Positions 1 to 11,100 of a stretch of 64,000 nucleotides of DNA are shown here, piece by piece. Position numbers and translations under genes: made by a program. The stretch lies in the NCBI GenBank assembly GCA_963921795.1, contig OY997639.1:49343395-49407394 (forward strand). Direction: 5' to 3'. Position 1 is the first letter of the stretch. The number at the start of each line of letters is the position of its first letter. This DNA comes from Nannobrachium achirus. Its lineage: Eukaryota; Chordata; Actinopteri; Myctophiformes; Myctophidae. The notes beneath the pieces were generated by a model. That model searched no databases, had not been told where the DNA came from, and saw only the letters and a program-made list of their open reading frames with translations.

Positions 1-1171
1 GTACTGTGTATTATTGCGGTGTTGATATGGCTGTGTGATACTTGTGTTGCATGACTGCATTGACTAGCAGTGGGCACTCTTTTGTTTGGCACTGTTTGTT
101 ACTTTGTCACTTATGAGCGTTGAATGTTTCGTTGTCACTTTATGTATATATTCTTCTTTTTTAAACCTCATCGTTTAATCATCAGTGTATTTTGGATTCA
201 TATGTCAATTTGTTTTTTCAGATATTTAACCACTTTAACCATCAATACTTAATAAACTTGACCTTGGTTTCCCTCTGTACTTAGTCTGCTCTTTTTCCGA
301 TCTAAACTAAACCCCTTTGCCTAAAATAGACGATCTACAAGCTCACAGTGTTGATTTAGGGGAAATGTTTGGGGTTAAGGTTAGCTTTAATTTTAGGTTT
401 ATAGATAGTAATTTTGAGGTTATGATTAGGGTTATGATTGGGGTTATGATTAGGGTTATGATTATTGCGACCGTCAGGTCGCAGTTACTATCAAAACCTC
501 GACCAGCTGTCCGTCAGTCAGTCTGTCAGTCTGTCACACGTCACACTTTTGCCCAGCTCATATCTCCGCAACCGTTGCCCCGATCCTCCAATTCTCACAT
601 GACCCTCTTCTAGCGCCACCATCAGGACGATTTTTTCAAACACATATTTGGACACTGCTCCTACAGATTTTGCCCTAAAATCATGCAAATCGGTACACAA
701 TATGTCTACACTCATGTCATCAACATGGATCTCTCCCATATAGCGTCACCATCAGGCAGATTTTTTCAAACACTTTTTTGGACACTGCTCCTAAACATTT
801 TGCTCTCAAATCACGCTGCGACCTGACGGTTGCTTATCTCCCGATTAGGAAGTCTTACTGGTGGATAAGGTTAGGTAGTTGTGATTAAGGCGTTGCGAGG
901 CGTTGTGAGCATGTAGATCAGCTATTTTCACAATTTCTTCCTCTGATATCTGACAATTTGGCCATTGTTTAATTTGTCATTTTAGAGGTATTAAAATGTC
1001 CTTAAATTGTCACTTTATAAATGCGCAGATACCTTCTATACATTTAAACTTCATGCTGGGTTGTTTACTGTTGAGTGAGAAAACAACATTGCACATTATC
1101 TGGGGACCCCCCAAAATAATTTGGGGACCCCCCTGGAGGTCCCGACCCACGTGGTTGAGAACCATTGTTGT
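1..1171. mobile_element. hAT MITE (CAGTGGTTCTCAACC family), left end outside window
   Basis: The right end at about 1085-1171 reads GGGGACCCCCC ... GGTTGAGAACCATTG, the inverse of the usual CAGTGGTTCTCAACC terminus. The sequence 944-1020 matches the interior of the intact relative at 16107-16532 (GACAATTTGGCCA, CCTTAAATTGTCACTTTA). The part 250-300 matches, inverted, the interior of a different hAT MITE at 18482-18929 (TTAATAAACTTGACC). A 606-bp palindrome-ended insert occupies 323-928. Whether the first 200 bases belong to the element is uncertain. Confidence 0.6.
323..928. repeat. Palindrome-ended insert (AAAATAG..GATCTACAAGCTCACA) within a hAT MITE
   Basis: The left arm at 323-348 (AAAATAGACGATCTACAAGC) is matched inverted by the right arm at 903-928 (GAGCATGTAGATCAGCTATT). 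Between them lie a degenerate 12-bp repeat of the GGGTTATGATTA type (420-465), a TCTGTCAGTC-rich stretch, and two tandem-like modules beginning TAGCGCCACCATCAGG / TAGCGTCACCATCAGG (612 and 740). Near the right end is CTTATCTCCCGATTAGGAAG followed by TCTTACTGG. The last module recurs at 3850-4015 and 38992-39235. No coding capacity is visible. It may be a non-autonomous DNA transposon. Confidence 0.6.
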
Positions 1172-1279
1172 ATAGCAATGACTAGATGTTTATGCTGCCT
1201 TCACCTTCACTGATCTGGTAAGGCTGGGTTACTGTGTAAGTCATCGGCTGCAGTTTAGGACCCAAGGAAGCTAGGGGAA

Positions 1280-1460
1280 CTAACATTTCAAGCGTTTTGA
1301 AATTGAACGCCAGAATGGCCGATTAGCTGCAGCTGACTCTAGGTCGTTGGGCTTGATGTTGCACCTCTTTAGAGTCTGTTTCAGCTGGTCGTTATGCTGC
1401 AGCAGATTGACAAGAGCTGTCCATAAAGCATCCATAAAGCACCTGACGGGGCAAACATCA
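1280..1460 (-). pseudogene. LINE ORF2 C-terminal fragment
   Basis: The minus strand encodes LLQHNDQLKQTLKRCNIKPN then DLESAAANRPFWRSISKRL and a stop. This pattern (a run of charged helix, then D..LE..A.NRP.WR) is typical of the extreme C-terminus of fish non-LTR retrotransposon ORF2 proteins. The fragment has no start and only the tail is left. It directly abuts a second, oppositely oriented LINE end, so this is a mosaic of two insertions. The family is not certain. Confidence 0.5.
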
Positions 1461-1479
1461 GCCAGGCATCCGGATGACA

Positions 1480-1912
1480 TGGGCGAACTCGTTTTTCTGC
1501 TATACCACCAAAATGTGGAAAGCCTTACCGAAGGCCATAAAGGAGTGTGGATCACTAGCATCCTTTAAAATTGCCCTGAAAAAACACTTACAGGGAGCAG
1601 CCGTTCGCAACTGGTAAAAAAAAACGAACCTAGCCCAACCCTACCCTCCCCTGCCCTTCTTTGTATATACTGTTTGTTTAGACTTACTGTTTTCTTGTTT
1701 TGATTTCTTTACACCTACTGCATAGTGTGTTCTATTTGTCTGTCATTCAATGTTATATGAGATACTTTAATGGTTTCCTGTGGAAATAAGCTTAGTCTTT
1801 TCATGGATCTCCTTTTAGTAGACCTTGTACCAGTGAACTGTACCGTCATGAAACTGTACCTTTTCCTATGCAAACTTCTAATAAAGTCTTCAATCAATCA
1901 ATCAGACCCACC
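1480..1912 (+). mobile_element. LINE 3' end (L2/Rex1-like), with ORF2 tail and TCAATCAA tail
   Basis: The plus strand reads YTTKMWKALPKAIKECGSLA then SFKIALKKHLQGAAVRNW and a stop near 1617. The pattern W..LP..I.....L..FK..LK.HL is the usual C-terminus of L2/Rex1-type fish LINEs. A 290-bp 3' UTR follows and ends with AATAAAG at about 1880 and a short TCAATCAATCA tail at 1890-1905, the simple-repeat tail expected for this group. The element is severely 5'-truncated. Confidence 0.65.
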
Positions 1913-2045
1913 GGAGTTGCCTCTCCTTGATGCAAATGGAGTCAGTGCGTTGCGGAATGTCAGTGTGTGAAACACGGTCTTGCCAGGTGATGCCAGTGAT
2001 GTGTTGGAGGCATGAGGCCTGGAAAAACAAACACAAACACACACA

Positions 2046-2074
2046 CAGTGATTGATTGATTGATTCAGTCATTA

Positions 2075-2131
<57 letters not shown>
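2046..2131. repeat. (TGAT)n tandem repeat
   Basis: TGATTGATTGAT runs with a few interruptions over about 85 bp. The unit is the inverse of the TCAA-type tail of the LINE end 140 bp to the left. It could therefore be the tail of an oppositely oriented LINE insertion that has lost its body. Confidence 0.85.
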
Positions 2132-2132
<1 letters not shown>

Positions 2133-2778
2133 CAAACTTTAAGTTTGCAAATTATCCAATGATGCTAAATGGATAAAACATCATCTCTGCCTTCCGGCCT
2201 GACAGAAATAATAAGTCAGAGAACCAGCCTTATGGGGCACATATAGGCTAAGCAAAATGCAAGTAAGAACACACCATGTGGTCATTAAACAAGCCTTTGG
2301 ACAAACAGGGCACACTTCATGCAAGTAAGGACAAGTGAGGATTTCACAACATTTCCCTGCAGCTAGATGAGCACGTTTCCCTCATCTGAACAGCTAACAT
2401 TTCTACTACCACAGATCTGTCTGCTAATTAAAGATCCTGCTGTACAGATAACACATATACAACGCAACAACAAAATACAATAAAAACGAGACTATGCACA
2501 AGACAAAACACTAATACTTTCCCATTGCCCCCAGGTCTAGACTTGTGGTACTCGTCTGACCCAGTTCATAAGCAGCGGAAACTGGCTGTGGGGGAATCGG
2601 TCCAGCACTGGAACAACAGAGTGGCTGACAGCATGTCAGACACTCACACCCAAAGCTGTAAGCAGTAGGGTACTCTCTGTTCCCTTACCAACTTCAGCCC
2701 ATTTGAAGGATCCCTAGTGCATAAAAATGCATAAGGCTCTGCCAGCAGATTAAGTAAAATGTCATTTGTGATTAGAAA

Positions 2779-2780
<2 letters not shown>
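2132..2780. other. No gene or recognised repeat seen
   Basis: AT-rich unique-looking sequence with no open frame showing codon-like composition and no repeat I recognise. Confidence 0.4.
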
Positions 2781-2865
<85 letters not shown>

Positions 2866-2900
2866 CGCGTGCGTGCGTGCGTGTGTGCGCACGCATGTGC
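2781..2900. repeat. (GT)n microsatellite grading into GT/GC
   Basis: About 80 bp of pure GT is followed by a GTGC-rich degenerate part. The open frames through it are artefacts of the dinucleotide repeat. The Z-DNA-prone GC-rich tail is typical of long fish GT arrays. Confidence 0.95.
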
Positions 2901-3660
2901 GGGGGTGGGCATGCATGTGTGTGCACATGTGTTCAGCTGTGCATATGTATGCGTCTACTTCATCTCAAAGTCACGTTAATACAGTGGGGAGTTTGACCTT
3001 GTGATCTTCGTCTTTGACAATGGCCCGTGGAAAATACAACAAGCCTTCTTGCATTTCTGCCTCCTTATCACTTGCACTTAATTGCGATAAAATATTCATG
3101 TAAGTCATGTAAATATTGGATTGGATCAAAGGCCTAAACCTTGTCCTTTCTTGGCTTGCTATCAAAGGTTTAAAGCCCCTCCTTATTAATTGGAACATGA
3201 CTCAAGAACATATGCTCTCTGTATTATTTAAATGATATGCTACACAATTAGTATGTGAATACATGACTCACTCTATCTTCATTCATCTCAATCATTAATT
3301 CATTATCCTAGGGAGCTGTTCAGTATGTGATCGCTATAGGAAGAACAGCAATGTAATCACTTTTGCTTGATTTCTTTATAGAGATACTTATCTTTGCTCT
3401 GCAATAATTAAACTCACGTTATCTTGGCTTAATACCAAAAAACATTTTCAAGAGCCTGTAGTCATTACATTCCAGGAACCGCACTAGTGTAATGAAGATA
3501 TGAACTCAATGCCTCGATCTTTACCATGGGCCTTTAAGGTGTTCAAAACGGAACTTTGGTTTCAAAAACTTAACTTTATTTCAATCACAAAAGACTGTTG
3601 CATCAGAGAGCGAAATAGAGTATTGCGCCTAATTTCTACTTGGGTGCACATTCTGTAGCA
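2901..3660. other. No gene or recognised repeat seen
   Basis: Ordinary AT-rich intergenic sequence. There are no convincing exons, terminal repeats or tandem arrays. Confidence 0.4.
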
Positions 3661-3666
3661 CACAGA

Positions 3667-4016
3667 CATAGCAGATCTACAAGCTCACCGTGTTGCACTG
3701 TTACACCCTTAGTTTTTACAGTAGATCTGCTTCTTGATGTGCAACACCATCACTTAAGTATAAATCAGGCATAAGCCACACACATTTCGATGACAGCACT
3801 TGTTCTAATATCACGTCCTATAAGGTTAGGGGTTAGGGTTAGCCTACAGATTTTGCCCTAAAATCACGAAAGTCACTACACAGTATGTCTACACTCATGT
3901 CATCAACATGGATCAGGAAGATTTTGGAAAAACATATTTTTGCCCTATTTGTGGAGATAACCGACCTACGGTCGCTTATCTCCCGATTAGGGAGTCTTAC
4001 TGGTGTTAGTCAATGG
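3667..4016. repeat. Second copy of the palindrome-ended insert family
   Basis: The segment opens with ATAGCAGATCTACAAGCTCA at 3667 and contains a second, inverted GTAGATCTGC at about 3722-3731. It then carries the shared module CAGATTTTGCCCTAAAATCA (3847), a stretch of TTAGGG-type sequence at 3825-3842, and ends with CTTATCTCCCGATTAGGGAG and TCTTACTGGTG at about 3998-4016. It lacks the two full TAGCGCCACCATCAGG modules of the first copy. The right arm of the palindrome is not present at the far end. Confidence 0.55.
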
Positions 4017-4984
4017 CGAGAGTAGGACCAACGCACCGTCGGACTAATGACACATCGGAACAACGCTACGGACCCACAGCAAGAAACTTGACCGTTTATC
4101 AATGCTTAGGGGGTCGTTTGGTATTCTGCATGTGGATGAATGTTGATTATGGGTTTATCCCGCAGACATTGTGATGTGGGGCTTTTGTTTCCACCCATCT
4201 GGATGGAACACAGATACATTGGAAGAATGAATTTTGCCTGTTTTTCTCCAATATTGAATCACCCCTTTCCCAACAAATCCATTGTAAACTTTTTGGGGGG
4301 AGAGAGGATGCTATGACTATGCTGAAAGTAATGAATGGGCTCTGTATTATTATCCCTTTGTTGAGGTGTTACATCTCTTCATCCATGGGGACTCCATTCA
4401 GTCCATCAATGAGGTTGTTCATTCATTTCTTGTTCTTTTCATAATTGTCTGTCTTTTTGTTTTCTTTTATCTGAGAGTCGCTCTCTCCCTCTATTCCCTA
4501 GGTGAAACTTTGCCAGAAGTATAAGGCCCAAGCTGATTGTGACATTTTATTGCATCATGGATGTTACAGAATAATGCATTGAAACAAGGTCATGTAAGTC
4601 TAGCTACAGTGCCTTGCTAAGTTTTGGACATCCTAGTTGAGAAATGTTCAGAGTAAAAGACAAAACAGCAAATAGAAAAAGAATCTCCACACATTGAGTT
4701 AAATGGTCTTGGTAAATGGTCTTGCATTTATGTAGCACAGTCGTTGTCAGCAAAACGATTCAGTTTGCCTGACAAAGACCATGCTGGTTGCAGTAATAGT
4801 TTATGGGAGCGTAATTAAATGTTCAGAGTAACAGAAAAAAAAAACTATAAATACTGCGTCGCGATTGTATGCCCCCACCAGCCAGTTTACACCCATGTCT
4901 GTCCAGACTGAGTCAAGTTTGACCTCTTGACCTTTGACCAGGGGTGTCGCACCAAATTCTGGGCCCTAGGTACATTAACTATTG
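4017..4984. other. Intergenic; nuclear-receptor-like motif at 4918-4941
   Basis: No exon is seen. At 4918-4941 the sequence TTGACCTCTTGACCTTTGAC contains, on the minus strand, direct repeats of AGGTCA spaced by one base. A short TE-like tail (CTTGCATTTATGTAGCACAG) lies near 4721. The rest is unremarkable. Confidence 0.4.
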
Positions 4985-5038
4985 AAAAATAGCAGATATA
5001 CAAGCTCACAGCGAGCTTGTAGATCTGCTATTTTTTTT
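4985..5038. repeat. Short palindrome (AATAGCAGATATACAAGCTC / inverse)
   Basis: The two arms, AAAAATAGCAGATATACAAG and its inverse AGCTTGTAGATCTGCTATTT, are joined with almost no spacer. This is the most compact version of the recurring palindrome in the window. Confidence 0.8.
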
Positions 5039-5239
5039 TAATCGTGAAAATGTATGCAAGTCTTTGAATATTTCAAATCCTTCTAAGGTGACGCCCCTTG
5101 TGACGCCCCTGCCTGAGATATTGAATTCATTCACGAGAATGGGACTGATGGAAAAACATACGCGTATATAGACTTGGACATACTGACTAATGGACAGACA
5201 GACAGACAGACATACAGTACGGTACAGTACAGACCTCGC

Positions 5240-5500
5240 TACTGGCCATGACCAACCTTGGGCTGTCTGGAAAACATTGAACCGCCTGCGGGTCGGCGAA
5301 GGACGATGCAATGCAAGGCATCCATGAAGAAATGGACATTATCATCTTCTGATGCATGTGCGTGCGGTGAACCACAAACTATGGAACACATCATGAGATG
5401 TAGATACCGGTATGCTCCACAATGTACTGGACATGACCTGGCCGAGCCAAATGCCGCTGTGCTCCCCTGCGCCACCCACTGGAAAGACGTGATATAGGAG
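5240..5500 (+). pseudogene. LINE reverse transcriptase C-terminal fragment
   Basis: The plus strand encodes RRTMQCKASMKKWTLSSSDA then CACGEPQTMEHIMRCRYRYA and CTGHDLAEPNAAVLPCATHW, followed by a stop near 5497. The motif C.CGE.QTM.HI...C followed by DLA.AN....CA..W is a common C-terminal zinc-knuckle-like signature of fish non-LTR retrotransposon ORF2. There are no RT catalytic motifs left, so this is a dead fragment. Confidence 0.7.
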
Positions 5501-5649
5501 ATGGCCGGACACGAGGAAGAAAAAGTACAGACCGATGCATGGTTGTACAAAACTGAAAACCTGGGGGGAAAAAAGCTCTCTACCTGTGGACACAGTCAAT
5601 ACTTAGCTATTACTATAATTCAGAATTCAGTTAAATAACTTTGCATTTC

Positions 5650-6420
5650 ATTATAGGATGAAGATCAATTTACAATTTACAATTTACAAGTCGCTTTTAA
5701 TCCAAAGCGACTTACAATAAGCATCAATATACAAATACATCAATATAATAAGCAAGATAATATGTCAGTACATCAACAACAATATAACAAGGCATAGGGA
5801 TATCAATCTAGAAAAACAATAAAATAGGTACAGGTAGACCAAAAAAAAATAAAACCAAAAAATGTTATCTTTATGTATTGAGGGAAGGGGAGTGTTACAG
5901 TAGTGCTATGGGTTTAGGTGGAGTCTGAAGAGGTGAGTCTCCAGTCCACGGCGGAAGCTAGGGAGTGAGTCTGTAGTTCTAAGTGCGACAGGGAGTTTAT
6001 TCCACAGTTTGGGGGCCAAATTGTCTAGGACGAGTGGATTTTTATCCTGGGGTTTTTAGCGAGGGTTCTGTCAGCATCCCTGTGTTGGCTGACCTGAGTG
6101 AACGGGTGGGGTTGTAGGGGTTGATCAGGTTTTGGAGGTATGGAGGAGCCGTACCTTTGGTTGCTTTGAACGTCAGCATCAGTGTTTTGTATTCAGTGCG
6201 GGCCGCAACCGGGAGCCAGTGGAGGGAGCGGAGAAGGGGGGAGACGTGAGAATTTTGGCTGGTTGTAGACCAGTCATGCTGCGGCATTTTGGATCAGTTA
6301 GAGAGGCTTAAGTGCACATGCCGGGAGGCCAGTGAGGAGAGAGTTACAGTTGTCAAGTTTTGATATGACAGATGTCTGGATGAGGAGCTGGGCTATTTTA
6401 AGGTTTTTGTTAAGAAATCA
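5650..6420 (-). pseudogene. L2-type LINE 3' fragment
   Basis: On the minus strand, LIQTSVISKLDNCNSLLTGL (6420-6360), then HVSPLLRSLHWLPVAARTEY with KTLMLTFKATKGTAPPYLQN and LINPYNPTRSLRSANTG (6245-6070), then APKLWNKLPVALRTTDSLPS (about 6015-5955) follow the standard order of the L2 ORF2 C-terminus. Frameshifts and stops separate the blocks. The 3' end carries the common fish tail CAAAGCGACTTACAATAAG (inverse strand at 5702-5720). The element is inactive and truncated. Confidence 0.8.
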
Positions 6421-7700
6421 CTTCAAACCACCTACACCAGTACAGATGTGAGTGAAGTCTTTAGGTTTAAGGGAATTAATTATCATTACTTAAAGCATAG
6501 CTTCTATCATCCAAGTGTTCCCTGACTAGTTTTAGACCTTTCAATAATTCAATAATGAATTACTTGGGCATGTTCATATTTAACTTTTAAATGCTAACAA
6601 CATGACCTAGCCTCATTTAGATTTGGTTTGTCCTTCATCCTCAAACCCTCTTAATGTAGTTGGATTTTTAAAGGCCCGATGAACATGGCCTGAAATTATC
6701 ATGTATGATACAGATCATACATACAGATACAGATAAAGTCACGTGGTCTCTCTGGAAACAGTTTGAAACGGCAAATAAAATAGCATTTGTTTTTCTTCCT
6801 TTTTTTTTTAGATGTCATAGGCCATTTAAACATTCCATGGCTACCCTGTTCTCATTGGATGAGTGGATGGTGTACATCCACAAGTCAATATAGGAGATTG
6901 AAATAACAATCATGAAGCAGTCACACAGATAATACTAAGGTGCCCTCAACAGAGTGCAAATCTCTGCCAGGAGGCATGCCCTACCCCGGCTCGTGCCCAA
7001 CATCATTTCCAGGCTTTCCTCATCGCATGAGGAGAAAACATACTGTAGTTATTGTTGATATACAGTATATGATCAGGAATTGAACTCCTTGGCCTGCATG
7101 CAGCATGCACAATTATTAATATGACTATGATTTGCTTAGCAGTTTATGAGATCAGCTGCGGACTGACAGACAAACACAGGCAGGCCTGAATGCAATGTCT
7201 TTGCCTAGTTGGGGATAAATTATCTCTAAACCAAAAAATTTAATTCTGAACCGTGTGTTGGCTGTGTCTGGGACATGTGTGGGCCCACAGGTTTCTAAAA
7301 GATTTCCTCCAGAAAATAAGTGAAGCTGTCATTGTCACTTCCAAACTCAGGGGCATTAGCCAACATTCATGACGTATCCCCAAGGAATTGGTGATGTCTG
7401 TGAATCACATTCAAAAAACGGTTTTGTATAAACAATCTGTCTGTCTACTAAATCCAACAAAAAGCAACAGGCAAAGCAGCACCATAAAGAGCATTATGCT
7501 AATATAAAACCAAAGAGGTTTAAATAGTATGAGTGCCAGCAACTAAAATTGACATCCACTCAAACAGAAATCAAATACATTATTTTCATCAGTATGAGCA
7601 GAACTCCTAACCTGCAGCATAAATAAATAAATAAATGTATTTTTCTTTTTTTTTAAGTTGCATTGTCACTGATATTTTCCATTAATCTGCTCCATTTACA
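6421..7700. other. No gene or recognised repeat seen
   Basis: Unique-looking AT-rich sequence. I found no splice-bounded coding segments, terminal repeats or long tandem arrays. Confidence 0.4.
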
Positions 7701-7890
7701 ACAACTAGCCCTTACCCGTTCAAAGATATGAGCTCCAAAATGATGTGCAGTGTGTGGGTTATGGGATGTGCACTGTGCATACAGTATATGAGGGATGAAA
7801 AGTAACTTTAACTGGTGCTTGCATGATAATATGTAGGAGCATCAATGTAAGAAATACCCGTTTCGTTTAATGGCTACAGAGATACTGTGT

Positions 7891-7950
7891 CTCCCCCCCC
7901 CCCCCCCCCCCAGCCCGCCCGCCCACCCGCCTGCGCACACACCCGCCTGC

Positions 7951-8017
<67 letters not shown>
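7891..8017. repeat. Poly-C run and (CA)n microsatellite
   Basis: A C19-20 homopolymer at 7892-7911 is followed by CCCGCC-rich sequence and a 60-bp CA array (7957-8017). Both are internal to the Helitron-like repeat. Confidence 0.95.
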
Positions 8018-8020
<3 letters not shown>

Positions 8021-9184
8021 GCGATTTTAAGGGGTGTCCTAGGGTGCACGTGCACCCCCTGGCCGCCAGGCGGCCATTTTGATTTTTTCTTTTTTTTTGT
8101 AATTATGTAACTTTATTTTATAATTATTAAATAAAACAGCGACTGTTAAAACCATTAAGGATATTAGAGGGGGAGAGTTTGCTTCTCAGGTGTTCCAGTT
8201 AGTCAGATCTGTGAAAGAAATGGTTTTGCTGGTCCTAGTGTGCCACGCAAATCAGTGTTTAACACAGCAGCGGATTATTACCGATGTGATATTCTGGAAC
8301 ACTGGACACACTCATACAACAGCTTGAGGGGCGCTTTTCTGAAAACGATTTTCATATCCTCCAGTGTCTTGCTGATGTTGTAACCTCAGATAGCCCTTCA
8401 GAAAAAAGTGTGACAGACGTATGTCAGACATACACTCTTGATGCAGATGTTCTGAAAGCTGAAATCTCTGTAATGACTTCCATGTACAGGGAAGAGAATG
8501 TGCGCAAAAAAAAAGAAATGGAGGACACGACACTGTTTGAAAAGAAACTTGCTTTTTTCCAAGAGAAGGGAATGCATAATTCTGATTCATTTGGTACATT
8601 AAAACACGTCTACACACTGTACCTCACCATACCAGTTACGAGTGCTTCAGCTGAGCGCAGTTTCTCTACTTTGAGACAACTAAAAACGTATTTACGGACA
8701 ACCATGACTGATAAAAGAGTGTCAGATATAGGCATTTTACAGATTGAGAAAATACACGAAATTAAAGTGCAGAAAATAATTGAAAGGTTTGCAAGTGCCA
8801 AAACCCGGAGGCTGCAGTTCATTGTGTAATAAGGATGTGTCTACTATTTGTTTTTGTGAAATGCTTATTTGACACTGTAAATGACTGCTTGATTGCTTGA
8901 TGAATGATGATTAACTTGATGTTTGGCTTTATATGTCCTGGCTGTGCTGCCTCTGTCTGCAAAATAAGTAAATAAATCCTATAGATAGACATATGGTGTC
9001 TAGAAAAAGAAGCACCTGTTTTACACTTTTTTTTGTTTATATTGTGTTACATTTGGGTACAAAATTAACTGCAGAAATCCGCTAAAACAACATTACAAAA
9101 CCGCTAATATCCGCAATTTTTTTCGCGTGCGCGCGAATAGAGGTCGTGCACCCCCTGCTGGAAGAGGCTAGAATCGCCTATGCG
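8016..9184 (+). mobile_element. hAT transposon, internally deleted
   Basis: The ends are inverted repeats: CATAGGCGATTTTA at 8016 and TAGAATCGCCTATG ending at 9182. GTGCACCCCCTG occurs just inside each end. The flanks are CA repeats on both sides, consistent with an 8-bp ACACACAC duplication, although the repeat makes this unprovable by eye. The body holds the C-terminal part of a transposase at 8303-8829. Most of the transposase, including the zinc finger and most of the catalytic RNase-H fold, is missing, so the element cannot move itself. Confidence 0.8.
8303..8829 (+). pseudogene. hAT transposase C-terminal fragment (dimerisation domain)
   Basis: The open frame reads DTLIQQLEGRFSENDFHILQ and runs through LADVVTSDSPSEKSVTDVCQ to VYTLYLTIPVTSASAERSFS, TLRQLKTYLRTTMTDKRVSD and a stop after RRLQFIV. 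The block LTIPVTSASAERSFSTL.LIK..LR..M...R...L is the hallmark of the hAT C-terminal dimerisation domain, as in the ZMYM/THAP-like hAT relatives of vertebrates. No start codon precedes it and stops interrupt the frame further upstream. It is a transposon pseudogene and not a host ZMYM gene. Confidence 0.85.
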
Positions 9185-9330
9185 ACACACACACACACAC
9201 AGTTATGTCAGGTGTGTTCATATGCTAATGGTGATGCGATTTCAGATCAATTGCTCCAGCCACTGAGGAGAAACGCTGTTTCAGACAGACAGACACTCAC
9301 TCACTCACTCAGACATTTCGAAAATTATAT

Positions 9331-10030
9331 GTTTGATGGGGAAGTTTATTTAGACATTTACATCCACAATCACATTACTGCAACATTATCAGTTATGAAG
9401 CTGCAATTATGAAAACACTGAACTATAGCTGAAAATGAACTAACTCATGGCTGTCACTTGCTTGTGGTATCCTTTTTATTTTCAAGTTTTGAACAACAAA
9501 AACACAATTTCAGGTAGCCTACATTAAATCTGTGTTAATCTAATGTGTGGTAGACACAGCTAGGTTTGTCCATCGCGACTCTATGATACATTGCAGGAAT
9601 TTCAGAAATATTGCTCCTGGAAATAAGGAAACAAATACCATGGCAGCAAGCACTGTGAATAACCCAGATAAAGATACAAATAACATCCCTGTGAGAAAGA
9701 TGTGGTCCCTGAGCAGGTCTAAATGATTGTCTTCTGCCTTGCTGGCTGGCTGGATCGCTAGCTGTAGAAGATGAATTTGAGGATTTGCTTGTACTGATAT
9801 AGAGATGTGTGTGTGCCCAGCGGCAGGGGCAAGACAATGTATTAGTAGCAGGCAGTGGAAGAAGGCTAGTGCTGTTGGTAGTAAGGTTAAGCAGGCAGGA
9901 ATGAAGCAGGGCAGTGAGTAGATGAGGTTGTGCTGGCAACAACAGGTAGGGCTGTGGTGGAGCCTGACCCTGCTCTACGACCATACAAGAAGGATGGGAT
10001 GAAACCTAAACATTATTCTAGAAGGAACTG
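9331..10030. other. No gene seen
   Basis: A long open frame on the minus strand (9535-9984) has low-complexity Ser/Leu/Pro content and no recognisable domain, and I do not call it a gene. Confidence 0.35.
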
Positions 10031-10035
10031 CACCA

Positions 10036-10098
10036 GATTTCATCCATCCATCCATTCATCCATCTTCAACCGCTTATCCAGAATCAGGTCGCGGGGTA
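10036..10098. repeat. ATCC tail plus CAACCGCTTATCC motif (fish retroelement tail)
   Basis: TCCATCCATCCATTCATCCA followed by CTTCAACCGCTTATCCAGAA and TCAGGTCGCGGGG is a very common dispersed fish repeat, thought to be the tail end of retroelements. Only about 60 bp are present. Confidence 0.75.
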
Positions 10099-10680
10099 TC
10101 CATCTGGTTTAAAAAGGTTACTGTATACTATAGTCCGCTGTTGAGACTAAAGAGAGTTTGTAGTCTAAATAAAAGACGAGCAATGGACCAATGTGACCGT
10201 TTAAGCTCAAGGGGATATGATGAAAAAGAAATAGCGTGTCCAGAGTCCAAGAGGTGGATAGGACCAGTCAGCGTACCTCAAAGTCATCCTTTTGTGTATA
10301 CTGTACTTTCAAGTGAGCCTTTGGTGGGAAAGGCTTTTTCCAACGAATGTTTATACTAATCAATGTGCTAACAATCTGAAAGATAAGTTGGTAAGAAATG
10401 ATACATAATATATACTGTAAATACACAACCTCAGCATTTCTTGGCCACCTTACCCTCAGGGAACTTTGCCTGTAATAACTGTGTTAACTGTAATGCCATG
10501 ATTAAGGGTGACTCTTTCCTAGAATTCCTACACCCTCACACTGGTAAAAAATATATTAAGGTATGGGGGAGGATCTCATGAGGAAGACCAAGTATGTTGT
10601 TTATCTTTTGAAATGACTGTGAGGATTCTGCCAGGTCGGCAAAACCAAGAGAGAATAGAGGATTGGAGTCTGTGAAATAA
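10099..10680. other. No gene or recognised repeat seen
   Basis: Short open frames only, with no homology that I recognise. Confidence 0.35.
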
Positions 10681-10689
10681 GAGTACTAG

Positions 10690-11100
10690 TAAGATGCCTC
10701 AGGGCGACAAGCGACCTCGCCCTAAAGGGCGAAAGGGCGTCCACAGTGATGTGGACATCAGGGATGTGGACATCAGGGATCTCCATATATGGGCATGAAA
10801 GTTTTTTTCCCCCCCTGGATTCACAGATGTAGGGATGTGGACATCAGGGATCTCCATATATGGGCATAAAAGGGATTTGTTCCCCCTGGCATCACAGGGA
10901 TCTCTCTAACAGGGCATCATTAATATTGATGACATCAGGGAACTCCATATATGGGCATAAAAGGGATTCTGTTAGTGTGACATCACAGTGAAGCCAGAGC
11001 GTGATGTCAGAGCGGCAAACCCATTCTGGTAGAGTGGTTCCCCTGACATCACAGTGACATCAGAGCATGATGTCAGTGCAGGCAAACCCATAGGCATGAG
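10690..11100. repeat. CCATATATGG (CArG-box) repeat family, copy A
   Basis: Begins near CTAGTAAGATGCCTCAGGGC and a GC-rich hairpin-like GGGCG motif (10690-10740). It continues with three units of the form CATCAGGGATCTCCATATAT GGGCATAAAAGGG (10770-10965), then GTGACATCACAGTGA modules and GCGGCAAACCCAT (to 11090). The same order of modules is found at 54780-55020 and, rearranged, at 62830-64000. No coding potential. Confidence 0.75.

Larger units (their letters stand above)
7704..9330 (-). mobile_element. Helitron-like repeat copy, split by a hAT element
   Basis: The sequence 7704-7900 is the inverse of the right part of the repeats at 36731-37276 and 58712-59292 (CCCTTACCCGTTCAAAGATA). The sequence 9200-9330 is the inverse of their left part (TTGCTCCAGCCACTGAGGAG). 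The middle contains a poly-C run and a CA array, as do the other copies, and is interrupted by the hAT element at 8016-9184. In the element's own orientation the right end is GGGCTAG followed by TT in all three copies. A CTAG-T end is compatible with, but does not prove, a Helitron. Confidence 0.55.

Noticed and set aside
2644-3004. Open frames of alternating Cys-Val or Thr-His across GT arrays
   Set aside because: Artefacts of dinucleotide repeats; the same holds at 7867, 17377, 25007, 44778 and 47131.
5240-5500. A zinc-finger host gene (C.CGE...C pattern)
   Set aside because: The motif and its context match the C-terminus of fish LINE ORF2 proteins.
8303-8829. A host ZMYM- or THAP-like gene
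   Set aside because: The frame sits between hAT terminal repeats and holds only the transposase dimerisation domain, so it is a transposon remnant.
9535-9984. 149-codon open frame as a secreted protein
   Set aside because: Low-complexity Leu/Ser/Pro content, no signal peptide or domain, and no splice or promoter context.
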